64,000 nucleotides of DNA from Multifurca ochricompacta (GCA_022496185.1 WTXG01000019.1:124001-188000), one strand, 5' to 3'; shown: positions 10,450-23,100, numbered from the stretch's first letter. Numbers and translations are program-made. The notes: generated from the letters alone by a model not told the origin.

Positions 10450-12896
10450 ATGTCCAGTATGCACAGGCATCGTTCTCACTCGCACGCTAGCGATCACCAC
10501 AGGCATCGCCACAACAGCCACCGCCGGTCTCGCTCCAGCTCGTTGGCACAAAGCCCAGCTCCGTGTGTTCCTTTCTTCCGATATCATTTCGTTTAGGCTG
10601 AGATTAGCCGGCTTTCAACAGCTCCCTGGCTTATATGCCGACCCCTAGTCCTCCACCATTGTGCGTTGACACCTCAGAGATGTAACGATTATGCCCCGCA
10701 TGCTGACGTTTTCTCCTCTTTAGGGCACAAGGACATCATTATCGCCCTCGTACGCATTCTCACTCTAGTGATCGTCATCATCATCGTCATCATCATCATC
10801 ATCATCGTTCGCACTCATCGCACGGTCGTAGTCAGTCGCGGTCTCATTCTCACAGCCACTCACACAGCAGACAACGAAGTCGCAGCGTGACCCCAGTCCC
10901 TCCTATGCTCATTTCGCGTAAGCACCGTTAGGTACTCTTCATATACGTCCGGGGCCTGAGGTGTGTATAGAGAATTCAGAACCTATTGCACCTTACGTGT
11001 CGGCACCGGCAGCGTCCTATACCGCTTCTGAATACCAATTGCCATACATATCCCCGCCTAGCTACGGACCCACGTTTGTTACTTCCACTGCTCCTATGCC
11101 TATGCCAGCACTGTCCCCTACTCCGCCGGCGGCTCCGCGTGGCGTCTCGTCTCCGCAGCATCTACCCACCGCTGGCTTGGCACTTGCACCCTCCATCCCC
11201 GCGCCGGTACGGACTCGCGCGCTAAATGTGTCACACGCCTCACACTCACGGATGCGCAAGCCACTGCTCTCGCAAGAAGTTGATGCGTCGCAGCCAGTAC
11301 GCTACGACGGGCGTTCTCATCCACTGTTCCGGCACTCACGGTGCACGGGTAGACGGAAGGCCGTGTGCGTGCGTGTCTCTACCTACGTTCTTTTGACCAC
11401 TGCCGAACAAGAGCGCAGGTAGGGATCAATTACACTGGACAAAAGAACGACTTGCAGGGATGCGTGAATGACGCGCGGAACATGTACCAGTTTCTTATGG
11501 GTCTGTCTAGCATCCGTCTAATGGTTTATGTAATTGTCATCATTGAGGAGCAGAACACCACCGGTTTCCTCATTCCAACATCATCGTACTCACTGATGAC
11601 ACGCCGAACCCGCGCTCGCAACCCACGAAAAAGAATCTGTTAAATGCCATGCGATGGCTTGTAGAAGATGCATGCCCCGATGATGCTTTGTTTATTCATT
11701 GTGAGTGGATCTCAGCACTGGAATATGCTGGTCTTTGACGTTGGTTGCTTTAGATTCCGGACACGGCGGAAGAACGCGTGATCTGGATGGAGATGAAGTG
11801 GACGGATGGGATGAAGGTAATGCTGGTGTTTCTAAATCTTATTATTTCTCAACCGAAGAAAAACGAAAAGTTATCTTTCCAGTTGACTATAAGACAGCAG
11901 GAATTATTACTGATGATGTGACTACCTCCTGTCCCTTGAGCCGTGTGCCAGTGACTGACTTTGTGCTGAAGGTATTACATGAGATACTAGTACGTTCGCA
12001 TGGTCATTGGATAATCCAGCCCTGAGCCTGAACATTCACAGGTGCACCCCCTCCCTCCGGGTTGCCGACTAACTGTATGTATCGTCATAGTCAGCCTTAT
12101 CTCACTGACTGGCGCATGTAGGGCGTATTTGATGTAAGTGGTAACGCTCCAGTGGACATTTGAGGGAATGCTTATTCGGTATATAGTCCTGCCATTCTGG
12201 TTCCATCCTAGGTGCGCATTTTCCTCTGTATAGCGTAGAGGTGGCTGACAAGAAGAAGATCTTCCTTTTGAGGTGCAGTATACAATCATGGAAGCCCGCT
12301 ACACGTTTAATGTTGAGCATCCGGCATAGTTCCATTCTAATGGGCAACTGAAGTCCAGCCCGGTCACTCGCGCATTCCGCGAGGCAAAGTCGTCGCCAGC
12401 TGATGTGGTATGCGCAAAGCTTGTTTTCTAGAAATGTAGAAGTGGTACTTATCGAAAACTCGCCAGATCAGTTTCAGCGGCAGTGAAGACTCGCAAACGA
12501 GCGCAGACGTTGTACAGGGGGGAGTTGCTGTCGGCGCCATGAGCTATGTGAGTGACCGATCAGATCAGCTGACGCGCTGCTGGTGACCCTTGATATTTGT
12601 AGGCCTTATTAAAGGTGCTGAGTGCGTGGCTTCAATCTTGATGTCTTTCACAATGATAACCCCGTTCAGAGCGCAACCCTCATATAACCTATCTTGACCT
12701 ATTGCGCGGCGTACGGTACGGTTTGATATCTCTTCGCATCATCTCTCATTCCACTCACCCCGCCAACTTGCACAGGGCAATCCTTAACAAGAAGTATAGT
12801 CAGAAGCCGCAATTATCTAGCTCACACAAAATTGTGAGCCCCGGAATGCTCTTTCTTTTTCTGCCTTCACTTTGTCTTCCCAGGATGTCGGCCTGA
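10450..12896 (+). CDS. Metacaspase with His/Arg/Ser-rich prodomain (complete)
   Basis: Type I metacaspase, paralogue of the gene at the left edge. Prodomain: an Arg/His/Ser exon (10450-10568), a Pro-rich mini-exon (about 10624-10652), an extreme His tract (10740-10920), then a Pro/Ala/Ser-rich segment (10972-11310). The p20 domain follows: [18 protein letters not shown] across an intron ending at 11419, [25 protein letters not shown], and the catalytic-His motif [15 protein letters not shown] (11755-11800). The catalytic Cys lies in SCHSGSIL, read immediately after an intron (about 12133-12185) whose donor GTAAGT splits FD from SCHSG. The p10 end is clear: [24 protein letters not shown] (about 12460-12550) and [13 protein letters not shown] (12790-12830). 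At least eight introns. The start is uncertain; ATG 10411 is in frame upstream. Both catalytic residues are present. Confidence 0.85.
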
Positions 12897-13243
12897 AGTT
12901 CATCATGTAATGAAAGGATGACACAATAAACTGGACATTGTACAGCGCCAAGGTGACTTGTCCCTTTTGTCTACCCACCACTGGGAGGAGAGGGGGTGTG
13001 GGGTTCTAGCCATCTGCGCAATCGACTCAGTTCTTTCCAATCTTTTACACAATCTTTGCCAGTAAATTCAGCTAATGATATAGGTGTACTGTCCTTTTTC
13101 AGGCAGGGCTGTTTTTAATAATGAGGATTCTTGTACCCTTTCCCTACCACTTTAAGGGAGGAGACTCCATTGCAATGAAGTTAATATCATCTCGTGTCGT
13201 TTTAACTCAGTAAAAAAAAGTAGATAACTTGCCCCGGATATAT
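12897..13243. other. Intergenic, no gene seen
   Basis: Downstream of the metacaspase and upstream of the tRNA relic. No coding pattern recognised; probably 3' untranslated sequence. Confidence 0.4.
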
Positions 13244-13325
13244 CTCCCTAGCGGGGAGTCGAACCCTGCTCTCGCGCGGTCACAAGAATGACAGACGCGT
13301 ACTAATCCGATACGATACACCCTGT
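13244..13325 (-). pseudogene. Degenerate tRNA-Asp copy
   Basis: On the minus strand the D-arm (ATCGGATTAGTAC), the anticodon loop CTGTCA, a short intron, the GCGCGAGAG segment and the T-loop TTCGACT closely match the two intact tRNA-Asp genes at 41.5 and 48.8 kb. The 5' acceptor strand no longer pairs with the 3' strand CTAGGGA, one T-stem pair is broken (CAGGG against CCCCG), and two bases are lost before the anticodon stem. It therefore looks like a decayed tRNA gene rather than a functional one. Confidence 0.75.
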
Positions 13326-13582
13326 AAAACTATTATGTAATATCGAACCTATGTCGATGTCACATGTGACACATGTGATCATACACGCGGAGCACGTGCT
13401 TTCCCATCTGTCGAACGCGACGGACGACTTCAATTTAATTGAATTAAAAAGTGACTCTGCCTCCGAGTCGGCCTCCTACTCGCAATGCAATCGAACCTTC
13501 GCTATCCAAAAGTTAACGGTGCCAAGCATGGTTATTCGCATCTGTGGCCCCTTCTTACCCATGTTTTTGTTTTCTTTGTGAA

Positions 13583-15553
13583 GGCTACCGTTTAATACAG
13601 CAAGTCGGGGGTGGTGGCTTCTCTACGTGCGTTCGTCGAAAGTTTCGAAAAGGTAGAAAAGGTTGGTGATATAATTTTAGGGTATTTCAAGCCGTCAATA
13701 CCCAGGACCATCGCGTCGCCGCCTGTAAAGTTGTAGCTTTGACGCTAAAAACCACTCAAGCTGGGCGTAAAGCAATCGACAAAGAGATGCGTGTGCATGC
13801 TGCCCTAAAGCACAAGAATGTTCTCGAGTTCCTTAGTGCGGTCGTTGTAGAATCTGGCACAGAGTCACCGTACATCCCGGCCATCTACATGCTCCTCGAA
13901 TTCGCTGCTGGCGGCGACCTTTTTGACAAGATCGGTACGCCTGCCTTCTATCTACCCGCAATGATACCAACTGATCGGATCACCAACCAAGCTCCTGATG
14001 TTGGAGTCGGCGAAGACGTGGCTCACTTTTATTTTCTTCAACTACTTTCTGGCTTGGTAACGTTCAACGGTCGCTTGCAGCGCACGTGGGGATGGCTGCT
14101 GACTTCTCTCGGAACTGCCTTTCAGACTTACATTCATACAGAGGGCGTGTGCCACCGGGACCTAAAGCCCGAAAACCTCCTTCTAAACGCTGCAGGAACC
14201 CTCAAGATATCCGATTTCGGCCTTTGTTCGGTATATAAACTCAAAGAATCTGGCCGAACACGAATGCTTTCTGAAAGGTGCGGGAGTCTACCTTACGTCG
14301 CTCCAGAAGTGTGTTTCATTCTTTGATGACTTTGTTGTTTCCCATCACTGATTTACTTGCGCTTAGCTGAATTCAGACATGCCTTATGCTGCCGAGCCTA
14401 TCGATGCCTGGGGTGTCGGTGTTATCCTGTTTACCATGGTTGTCGGAAGTGCGTGAAATTTTCCATTCACCTGAGAGCGGGGAGGGTGTCTCATCTAACT
14501 TTGAAGATACACCCTGGGACGAACCGACAGGACGCAGCTACGAGTTCAGCCGTTATGTCTCAGGAGCATTCATCGATGATGCCCCATGGGACCGTATACC
14601 TGCACCTGTGTTCTGTCTGTCGATCTTTCTCGCCACCCTTTCTTCGTCGCGCTCATGCACCTTTTTTCAAGCTTTGATTATAGGCCTCCTTACTATTAGT
14701 CCACAGGATCGCATGACACTCGCAGATGCACTCCAGCACCCGTGGGCGCTCACGTACGTACGCCTTGCAGTGACCCGCAAGCTGACATCTCAATGCCTTT
14801 ATTTTTTAATAGACAGAGTCAACTAGCCTCTCAAGGTCCTGTGGCTCTGGCGGAGAAGCTGACCCAATCACTCCGCAATACAGGGGATCTCGATCTTGTG
14901 GAGATCGATATGCTACCGTACGTTGCGCATTCGCACTATGTGTAAGCTCTTGTCGTCTCAACCGTCCCAACCTAAGCAGAGAATCGCCTTCGCCGCGTGA
15001 TGATGACCAAATCATGCTTTCAGCGACGATAGGATCTCAGTTTACCCAATCGCTCATGCTCTTTGTTCGTTTATCAGCTTCTCAAGACGTTTCATGCCCC
15101 TCTCCCTCTCACAACGCATTAGTCCCAGACACAGGGCGGCACGCGTTACACGCCGCACCTCACGCGGTTTTGGGCGTCTATAGCCCCACCTGAGCTCATA
15201 GTCGCTATGGAACGAGCGCTCCAGGGACAGTCAGTCCGCGTTGTGCGAGCAGGAAATGGGCCCAATGGGGAAGTGCGGTGCCGTATTGGCGCGTTAGACG
15301 CGCGTCGTATACCATTCAAAGGTTGGGCAATTGCCGAGCCTTTCGCCACGGCGGATGGAGGAGTACGGAGCTTTTGTGTTATGCAACGTGATGAGGTCAA
15401 TGACAATTATATCTTGTCTACGTCGTGGACACAGATAGTGACGCTGAAACACACAGGGCGACCCTATATCGTGGCGGCGGATGTTCAAGGCTGCTGTGCA
15501 ATCGCAAGAACTCGCACCATATGTCCTTCGCCGGAGGGTCAGAGGGTCCTGAG
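13583..15553 (+). CDS. CHK1: DNA-damage checkpoint protein kinase CHK1
   Basis: Nuclear serine/threonine kinase that blocks mitotic entry after DNA damage. Seen: P-loop YRLIQQVGGGGFST, split by an intron ending at 13680; VAACKVV with the ATP Lys; Glu in AIDKEMRVHAALKHKNVLEF; hinge MLLEFAAGGDLFDKI; catalytic loop HRDLKPENLLLNA; ISDFGLCSV; and the activation segment CGSLPYVAPE. Later exons give PIDAWGVGVILFTMVVG joined to NTPWDEPT, and the domain ends at QDRMTLADALQHPW. The C-terminal kinase-associated domain is visible as PELIVAMERALQ...VRCRIGALDARRIPFKGW and ends KAAVQSQELAPYVLRRRV then TGA (15551-15553). Seven or more introns. The N-terminus is not resolved: no in-frame ATG precedes GYRLIQ in its exon, so a short upstream first exon is expected; the start given is the first recognisable codon. 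Confidence 0.9.
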
Positions 15554-15710
15554 CGAGTCTCTTCGAAGTATCTTGTTACGATCGTTTCAGCTAAACGCTA
15601 TCCTTCTACACTGGTCTATTCACCTTCATATTTTGGCGTTAATAGAGACGGTTTTCTTGTTGGGTGCTAGTCTACTCGCGGTATCATACAAAACCACTGA
15701 TCGACACCCC

Positions 15711-17336
15711 TTAATACCTGGTACCGCGAACGCTATTGATTGTCATGGCGTGTTTGATATCTGCGAGGTCCTCAGCTGTCAGCTCGATATTGCCTGCGGC
15801 GCAATTGTCGACTGTACGCCTGGCATTCCTGGTTGAAAACGGGCGGATGATGAGTTGAAGGTGATGGCATAGCACGCAGTGGACACATACGAACTACCCG
15901 GGATGGGTACGACCTTTGGCCCGAGTGACGCCACCCATGCAATACAAAGTTGCGCAGTTGTAATGCCCTTCTTAGCAGCAATTACCTCGAGGGCTGAGAC
16001 AAGTGCAAGGTTGTGATTGAAATTCTGCATAGTTCATCAGAGCATAAGGACAACTCTGGGCAATACAGCAGAGTAGATAGACCGGCTCACATCTTTCTGG
16101 AAGCGGCTAAACTGGCGTAGCATGCTGTCCGCTGAAGAAGACGTTGGAATCTCTATATGTATGAGGGCGAAAGAACACATACGCTCAAGGTCCTTGTAGG
16201 ACTTCCATTTTCCGGTTAAAAAACCATGTCCCAGAGGCCTGTAGCAGATTTAATATGCGAGGAGATTAACGTGCGTGGCATACGCACGAATAAGCGATGA
16301 CAGCAATGCCGAGTTCTTCGCACGCTGAAATGACTGTAATATGTGAGGTGGGTTGAGAGCTGAGGGTGGCTAAGAAGGAGAAATATCTACCGACCATCCT
16401 TCGTCTCTTCAGTGTAGCTCCATGGACTAACTTCTATCTCAACGGCAGCAATGGGATGCCCCTAGGAAGCAGGAACATTATTGGTGATAAATTCACCATC
16501 GGGGGGAGGGGACTGTGAACTTACCCTGTGCGCCTGACGAACATGTTCCGCGCGGACTTCGGAGAGACCAATATGATCGAACTTCCCTCGCGCGATGAAC
16601 TTGGCCATGATACGCGTGCTCTGTTCGAGGGGGATGCCATGAATGACGCGTGCCGGCTCGAACAAGTCAAGCTTCTTGGTTCCACGGAGCTTGGCGAGAA
16701 TAAAATTGACCTTGCGTTCAAGTGCTGCCTCTCTGGAACTCAGGTCTGAGAAATCATACATGTCGAGATAAGCGGGGACAAAGAACACACAGATCACCAT
16801 AAGGGTTGAAGGACATGCCACACTGCCTCCCAGAACCAAGAATTTATACACGCGTGCGCGCTCAAGAACTGAGATGCGTACCTTGACAGAAAGGAACGCC
16901 TTGTTTGCATAGTCGGGATATCGCTCAAAGAAGCGTGCGAGCAGCTCTAGATTAGCGCTTGGGGGGTTGATACCATAGAACTCGCCTATTCATTGTGAAT
17001 GTATTGAAGTCAATGGATGGGACATAACTACTCAGGTACACACCGCTATTGAGGAACATCTTTGTACCCGGGGGTAGACTATCCATGCCAGCCTTCAATG
17101 ACGCGAACGCTTCTTCGTCAGAGATTGGTGGATCACGCCAGCTGGGAGAGACAATTTGACACAGGTACAAGACGAAAGTGAAAAGGCACACGTCATCATC
17201 ATTAAGCCATGCTGAACATCATCAGGAAAGATCAACGATGGCGATGAGAAGGATGGAAGGCAGCTGTACTCACGCCAATCTTTCCAACGGTCACATTTGA
17301 CGCTGTGCCTCCAAGCTGAGCAGTTTTGGTTGTCAT
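15711..17336 (-). CDS. Aldo/keto reductase, pyridoxal reductase (plr1) type
   Basis: Cytosolic NADPH-dependent oxidoreductase of the AKR superfamily; the subgroup reduces pyridoxal to pyridoxine in fission yeast. Seen from the start at 17336 (MTTKTAQLGG): VGKIG; PISDEEAFASLKAGMDSLPPGTKMFLNSG; EFYGINPPSANLELLARFFERYPDY, with the family's GEFYG and active-site Tyr; FLSVK with the conserved Lys; KLRGTKKLDLFEPARV; GKFDHIGLSEV; the cofactor-binding ELGIAVIAYSPLGHGFLTGKW; and GITTAQLCIAWVASLGPKVVPIPGS. It ends IELTAEDLADIKHAMTINSVRGTRY before TAA. About ten introns break the frame. Substrate is inferred from subgroup resemblance only. It converges on CHK1 with 157 bases between stop codons. Confidence 0.85.
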
Positions 17337-17751
17337 AACTGGTTTGGAGGAATGAAGGGAAACGATTTTTAATTTCTGTTGAGAATAAGAATGAAGGAGA
17401 GAAAGTATCAAGGCAAGGAATGGTACCGTCGTGAATAAGCGTTGGAACCAGTTAGGTGCCATTTATTTATACTTAAAATGGGGCGAAGAGCGTATTGCCC
17501 CATGGCTATGCCATACCATGAGATCCTTTTATTATTATTACTTAGGGTTAACACTCAAGAGACTATCGGTGTCGGTCGGTCGTTCACTTGATTGATCACC
17601 CCGTTATCGCAGGAGAAAGAAAGGTAAGCAGCTTAGGCAGCTTTTCTACGTAAGCCGTAGGCCAGATTAAGGGAACGGGGAAGTATGCGATGAGCGATGA
17701 GCGATGAACACCAATGAATGATACAAAAACACATTTAAAATCCCCAATTAT
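17337..17751. other. Intergenic, promoter side of the aldo/keto reductase
   Basis: Holds the 5' region of the minus-strand reductase and the 3' region of the minus-strand SNARE gene. A pyrimidine-rich leader precedes the reductase ATG on the minus strand. No additional gene seen. Confidence 0.4.
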
Positions 17752-18593
17752 TCATGTCTTGAAAATAATAATCAAGATCAACAGAACCAGTATCAAAAGG
17801 GCAATTGTCAATGCTGATCCTGCATCCCACCATCAGCCGCCGTTAGTAAAGGGAGGTTCACACTCACCATGTTCCTTTGCACCTTTGGCAACTCGTTCAA
17901 GTTGTTGGCGAGCTCGGCCCAAACGACTCCCAGTATCATCAAGGTCATAATCCAACCCTTCCAACAAGCCAGTATGTATCTCGAGCTCGTCATTGATTTG
18001 CATCGACAAGTCACGCTGGCGCGAAATAGAGCGTGAAAGCGAATCTAAATGTACATCCTGATCTGAAGTCCACAGATTTCATTGAAAGAATGTTCCTTCT
18101 TCATGGCACCGGAACTAGACACACCATCCAACAGGCGTCGCTGCTCCTGCAGCATCAATGAAGGATCCCGCCCGGCCTCTGGATCATCCGTATAAGGCGT
18201 GAAAACATGCTCTCCAACCCCGGACCACGTATTATTAGTCTTCTCCGCACCCGGGGGACTCCAGGATCTTGCTTCTTCTCCCCCCTCTTCCTCTTCACTG
18301 TGTGCCTTGGTTGACTCCGGAAGGGCCTCGATGACCACATCCGATCCTACCATATCACGCATACGCACATGCTGGGTGCGTAAGAGCGCAATGGCTTCCC
18401 TGTGATCCCCAATGGATTCGAGTTCAAGAATCCCAGACCGCAGTTGTGCGAGATTTCGCGTGATTTGGGGAAGGTGAAGGGAACTGTTTGTGGCCCTTGT
18501 CACGCCAGCGGGAGGCAGTGACTGTAACCTTTGACGCTCTAATAGAAGTGAGAGGGTTTGTGCAGATAGAGATGTAAGTTTGGCCAGTGACAT
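17752..18593 (-). CDS. Qc-SNARE, syntaxin-8/SYN8-like
   Basis: Tail-anchored SNARE acting in endosomal membrane fusion. Seen: start MSLAKLTSLSAQTLSLLLER at 18593; a helical N-terminal region with NLAQLRSGILELES; a hydrophilic, acidic linker; then after an intron (near 18050) the SNARE helix DSLSRSISRQRDLSMQINDE continuing LEIHTGLLEGLDYDLDDT with heptad-spaced hydrophobics and a central Gln, which places it in the Q-SNAREs. After a further intron there is a C-terminal membrane anchor ALTIALLILVLLILIIIF followed by KT and TGA at 17752-17754. The order linker-SNARE-anchor and the DDT/R...LGRARQQLE pattern fit the Qc class. Yeast Tlg1/Syn8 relatives are the closest alternatives. It diverges from RPP1 with only 137 bases between start codons. 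Confidence 0.8.
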
Positions 18594-18730
18594 TCTTATT
18601 ATCTGGGTGTCCAAGTCCAAGTGGTGTATAGTAGTAGTACAGCAGTGTGCATGTGCACGTGCAACGATCACACGGCATGGGTTGAGGATACCCGCGAGCA
18701 ATACCCTGGGCCAATCTACGCTACGCGACT

Positions 18731-20043
18731 ATGATGTACTTTGACTTGAACGTCCCAATCCCTCCCCCGTCTGCAAGTTCAAGTTCAGGCTTAATTCAAG
18801 CCCACTCAAGCAAAGGGAAAAGAAAACAGATTCAACCTTCTCACTCTGTTCTATTCACCCCAGCTCAACTCGCAGTTATTGAAACGCGCATAGATCTTCT
18901 CGTCCATGGTGTGTCCTCTCTGGCTATTATATCAGGAACAAGTCTAATCAGCCAGCCAGTCGGTTATTCTGTCCTTGCCTTTAACCAGACCGTAAAAACC
19001 AAAGTCGAGTCCAAGACATTTGTAAATACGCTCGACCCTTTACTACGCCAGGTGAAGAAGCGACCAGGAATCATATACTTGAAGCGACTCACAATTATTC
19101 TCGACGAGGATAGCGAGAAAGGTTCCGGGCTCGTGCGCTCGCACTCATTCAGTCATAAATTTGGCGTCTCTAACAAATGAATCCCCTCCAGACAAACGCG
19201 CAGTCTAATCTGTTCAATCCTTACAACATTATCGCACTTGCACCAACAACCGAGGCCACCTTCTCACTTGCGTGCCTAACACATACACAACCTTCGCCGC
19301 TCTCTGTTCATATAATATCAGTGCCACTCGACACCCCCCGTCTCCCTTTTCGTTTGAAGCACACAATGGTGCGCACGGCGTTGCGCAATGGCGCCGCCTT
19401 TGAGATCTCATATGCAAGTGCGCTCGACAACAACGCAAAGCGCAATTGGTGGGCGACGGCACGTGAGGTTACTCGTGTAACGAAAGGGAAGGGGATCGTC
19501 GTAACAAGTGGTGGGATGGATGCTACCGATTTGCGCGCTCCTAGAGATGTCGGAAACTTGTAGGTACAACTCTTGATCTTGCGTTACTGAGCTAATTCTG
19601 AACATAAGAATGACATTCCTTGGCCTAGCCCAAAATACGGCCCATGACGCTACTACTACTACCCCCAAAGCTCTCGTCCTTCGTGCACGTGCGTGTCGTC
19701 TTTCCCCCTCGCCCCTCACCACTTGCCATTCACACCTTTTTTTCCAGAAACTCGTAGGACATATCGTGCCGTGCTCTCAGAGCCGGAAGTGATTATACCA
19801 GGCACTTTAGCCCTTGGGCCGGCAGAGCTTAGCGACAATGTGAAAGGCAAAAAAACATTGATAGAGTGGCAAAGAGAAGCAACGTCGGTTGTTGAAGTAC
19901 ATTCAACACCGGACGAGCGGATACTATTAGATGGACGACAACCAAAGCGCTCTCGTGATAGCGACGAGCCAATCGACAGTGGCTCTATTGGAGGCGTGCT
20001 GAAGAGGAGAAAGGAAAGAGAAAAAAGCAGGGATGATATGTAA
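18731..20043 (+). CDS. RPP1: RNase P / RNase MRP subunit p30 (RPP1)
   Basis: Essential protein subunit of nuclear RNase P and RNase MRP, which process pre-tRNA 5' ends and pre-rRNA; the fold is a PHP-like TIM barrel. Seen: MMYFDLNVPIPP at the start, GYSVLAFNQTV after the first intron, PGIIYLKRLTIILDEDS, NPYNIIALAPTTEATFSLAC, and KHTMVRTALRNGAAFEISYASALDNNAKRNWW, the hallmark FEI.Y...... R segment. It continues KGKGIVVTSGG and DLRAPRDVGNL, and after an intron MTFLGLAQN. The C-terminal tail is basic (GGVLKRRKEREK) and ends with TAA at 20041-20043. About four introns. Start is the first of two adjacent ATGs. Confidence 0.9.
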
Positions 20044-20192
20044 ACTGCTAATTGTTGCTTTACTACCTTGACGTAAACAGTAAAGTAGTCACGTCACTTG
20101 TCATTCTGCCCATTATCGCGCAATACCTATCTCAAAATCTCCTACACAGGTCTTTCTCTCCTTCTCCACTTCAAATTGCAACTATCCAGTAG

Positions 20193-23100
20193 ATGTCGAA
20201 GCTCCATCCTCAGATATTCTATGATGCGTACTCTCTGATTCAAGTGACCTTTCTCTCTGTCGCACCCGGGAAAGTCCTCCTGATTTAAGCCCTATAGGCC
20301 CTTGCCCCTTCCCAGGGGAAATTTCGAGCGCGCGTTGATCTCTGTGAACGGCTACGTGACATCGTTCAATCCTTAGCTGGACGTCATTTTGATGTAGAGG
20401 ACATCGGCATGTTGAACTATGCTGAAGATCTGGAAATTTCCCCTGTGGACTTGATGATAGTCGTACGTGCAGTCACACCCTTCATCCCAAGTCCATGGCA
20501 TACCCTATTACCCATTCTCCTATTTTGCATATGTTACGACGTTATGCACATTCTGTCAGGACAAAAGTCATCCCAATGGGCTCCCCCTTGGTTCTGACTT
20601 TACCAACTTGCCTGATATCTATCATCCTAGGTGCATTGATTGTATTGTATGCGTGACGCATCGCGACTCATATACGACAGCCGTGTAGCTGCGTTCTTAC
20701 AAGGTCATGGATTTGACGGCGTTATCCAATCTGCTGACGTCCACCGACGTGATGAGGTGCCAGGAAGCTGGAAACGCGATTGCCCTCCACCTCATACGGA
20801 AGACGGCGCGTTTCGATGGCCGCGGTACAAGCGATCCCCAAAGAAAGAAATCATTTACCCTGCCGTTCTCGAGGCAAAGACCCCAGAGGAATTTAGATTG
20901 TCCCTTCCTAATCCCACAATCCGACACACATACAATCTTTTGCATTTATACAGTCGAAGAAACCCACATTTACGACTAATGACCAGCCTGCTCTATGTTT
21001 GGATGCGGTCTTGGAACGTAAAGGAAATCAGTCCAGGGGCGCTTTGTCTTCTCCTGATCAGGTTTTTCCAGGTTTCGCTTACCTCCACTTTCCCGAGTTG
21101 CTATCTCTGACCAAGGCACAGGAAGAAGAGGTATCCAAGCTTACGGAATCAGGACGCCTGACATCTGTGTTAGCTGAGCATGTGCAAGCTAGCGCGCACT
21201 ATACAGCCACCGTCTGGATGCCATTTGATACTAAAGAGGGCCCAAACCAGGCCGTCCTCCTGGACGTTTCTTACGCATTGTATCCACTTTCGTACCCACC
21301 TAGCGATTTCTCACCTGTCTTGCTGCGATTTCTGAGGTACGGTGACCTTACATCAGGTATTCTCTTGGGCTGGCTAATAAACAACACCAAAGATGGTTTG
21401 TATCCCAAAAGTTTCATCATTTACAGACAGGTGGTGGGGAGCGCTGGCCTATACTTCGCATCAACCACCCGAACATTATTGATGGATGGCTCGCTAGTGA
21501 ATTACGGAATTTCGATGAGACAAGTCAACCTTGGTCTCGCCACCAGCTCATCGTTCCTGATCCATTTGTCATGACGCATGTACGTTACTCTCTTCGAAGG
21601 TTTTTTATGGAGACTAACCATGACACAGAACCACACATTCAATGTACAACGAAGCACGCTTCATTACCTTTCAATGCTAGCAGAAACTTGTGTGTCCCTT
21701 TTGCGGAATGCTCGCCCACTGCATACTGTATTTGGTCCCTACTACAAGCCAGAGGTATTTTCCGAGCAGCGCTGTCGCAGTCGCTCACCGTCGCCGTTTC
21801 GGTCCGAAATTATAAGGCCACCCGCTGGAAACTCCATGGAGCGTCGGCGTTGTTTCTCAGCAAATCCACGCATGCGGGAAGAGTTGATGAAAATGTATCA
21901 TGTGCGTGTCGTGCTTTCTGCCCGTTACCTGACTCGGCGACCGAAACATTATGCACCTAACTTCGTTGGCTTTTTAAGACAAATGCCCCTGGTCAATTGG
22001 TGCGTGAGATGCGCCAGCGAACAGTGGCGAAAGTAGCGAGTGCCATTCAGAACAACTTCGGTGCCAAGTATCATGTTGAAGTGTTTGGGAGCACGCAGTA
22101 TGGTGTTGATGGACAGACTAGCGATCTTGACTTGGTCGTTATTGTAGGCGAATTTTTTAGCCTCTTACTCTTATGTAGTGAAAGAGTGCTACAGGACCCA
22201 GATAGGATGACAGGATTCACGCCTGACGTCGATTTGAGTTCTTTACCGCGTGCGCTTTTCACTCGTTCAGTGCTCAAGCGTATCTAACATTACGTACATA
22301 GGGATCTACAAAATCAGGTGCGTCATCTATGGCAAAAGCGATCGTCGTCGACTTAAGGCCTACTAAGCGAGGTGAGCGCGATTCTTCAACGGTTGGCTTC
22401 AAGATTCTCCAAAAGGTCCCCACGGCAACTGTGCCTATAGGTGTGCCTTATTAACCCAGTAAAATAATTAATTAATCCCAGTCGTATCAAGTGAAATTCA
22501 AGGATCCTGACACCGGAATTCAATGCGACTTGAACATAAACGATCAGCTTGGCTCCTTGAACACTTCTCTCATCTGGCATTATTGCGACATCTTGCCGGT
22601 ACTTCGGCCATTGCTCCTTGCTATCAAGCGGTGGGCGCGTCCACTAGGATACAACAGTCCGGCAGGTGCTCCGGGAATGCCAATTACATTCAGTAGCTAC
22701 GCGCTCGCAGTGATGACTGTCGGACTCTTACAGGTGTAGTGCGGTTTCCTTGTGACTGCTCCATAATTGGCGTCAATCAGTTACGAACCTCTCTAGACAA
22801 GGGGCTTGCTGCCAAATTTGCAAGAGGGTACTCCACTTAGCGAAGGTGGGATATTCTGGCTGCGTACTAAAACGCAAGAAAGGGTCCACTGTGACGCGCG
22901 GTGGAGGAAAGTAGCGAGCTGGACGCCTCCCGAGACGGTCGAGGTGGAACAGGCCTTGCAAGACTGGTTTCAGTACGGTGGATTAGTAACCTTGATCGAG
23001 AATCAAATGATCTTCTGACGGAAATTACCAGGTATTGGGGTCACGAGCACGATTACGGCAACAATCTCATGAATGTGCGGTTAGGCGGTGTTGTTCCTCG

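Noticed and set aside
10740..10815. CAT/ATC repeat as a CRISPR-like or non-coding microsatellite
   Set aside because: It is in frame within the metacaspase prodomain and encodes His/Arg/Ser; no spacers or palindromic repeats exist.
13244..13325. A third functional tRNA-Asp
   Set aside because: Acceptor stem unpaired and T-stem broken.
13351..13582. A CHK1 start at the ATG of 13528 (MVIRI)
   Set aside because: It requires a 42-base intron with a poor donor (GTGGCC) and gives an unconserved N-terminus; kept as unresolved.
20193..21600. A separate gene before the TUTase module
   Set aside because: Its end (DPFVMTHN, then HTFNVQRSTLHY) joins in frame across a good intron (GTACGT...ACACAG) to the exon leading into module 2, and no stop or promoter signal was seen between them.
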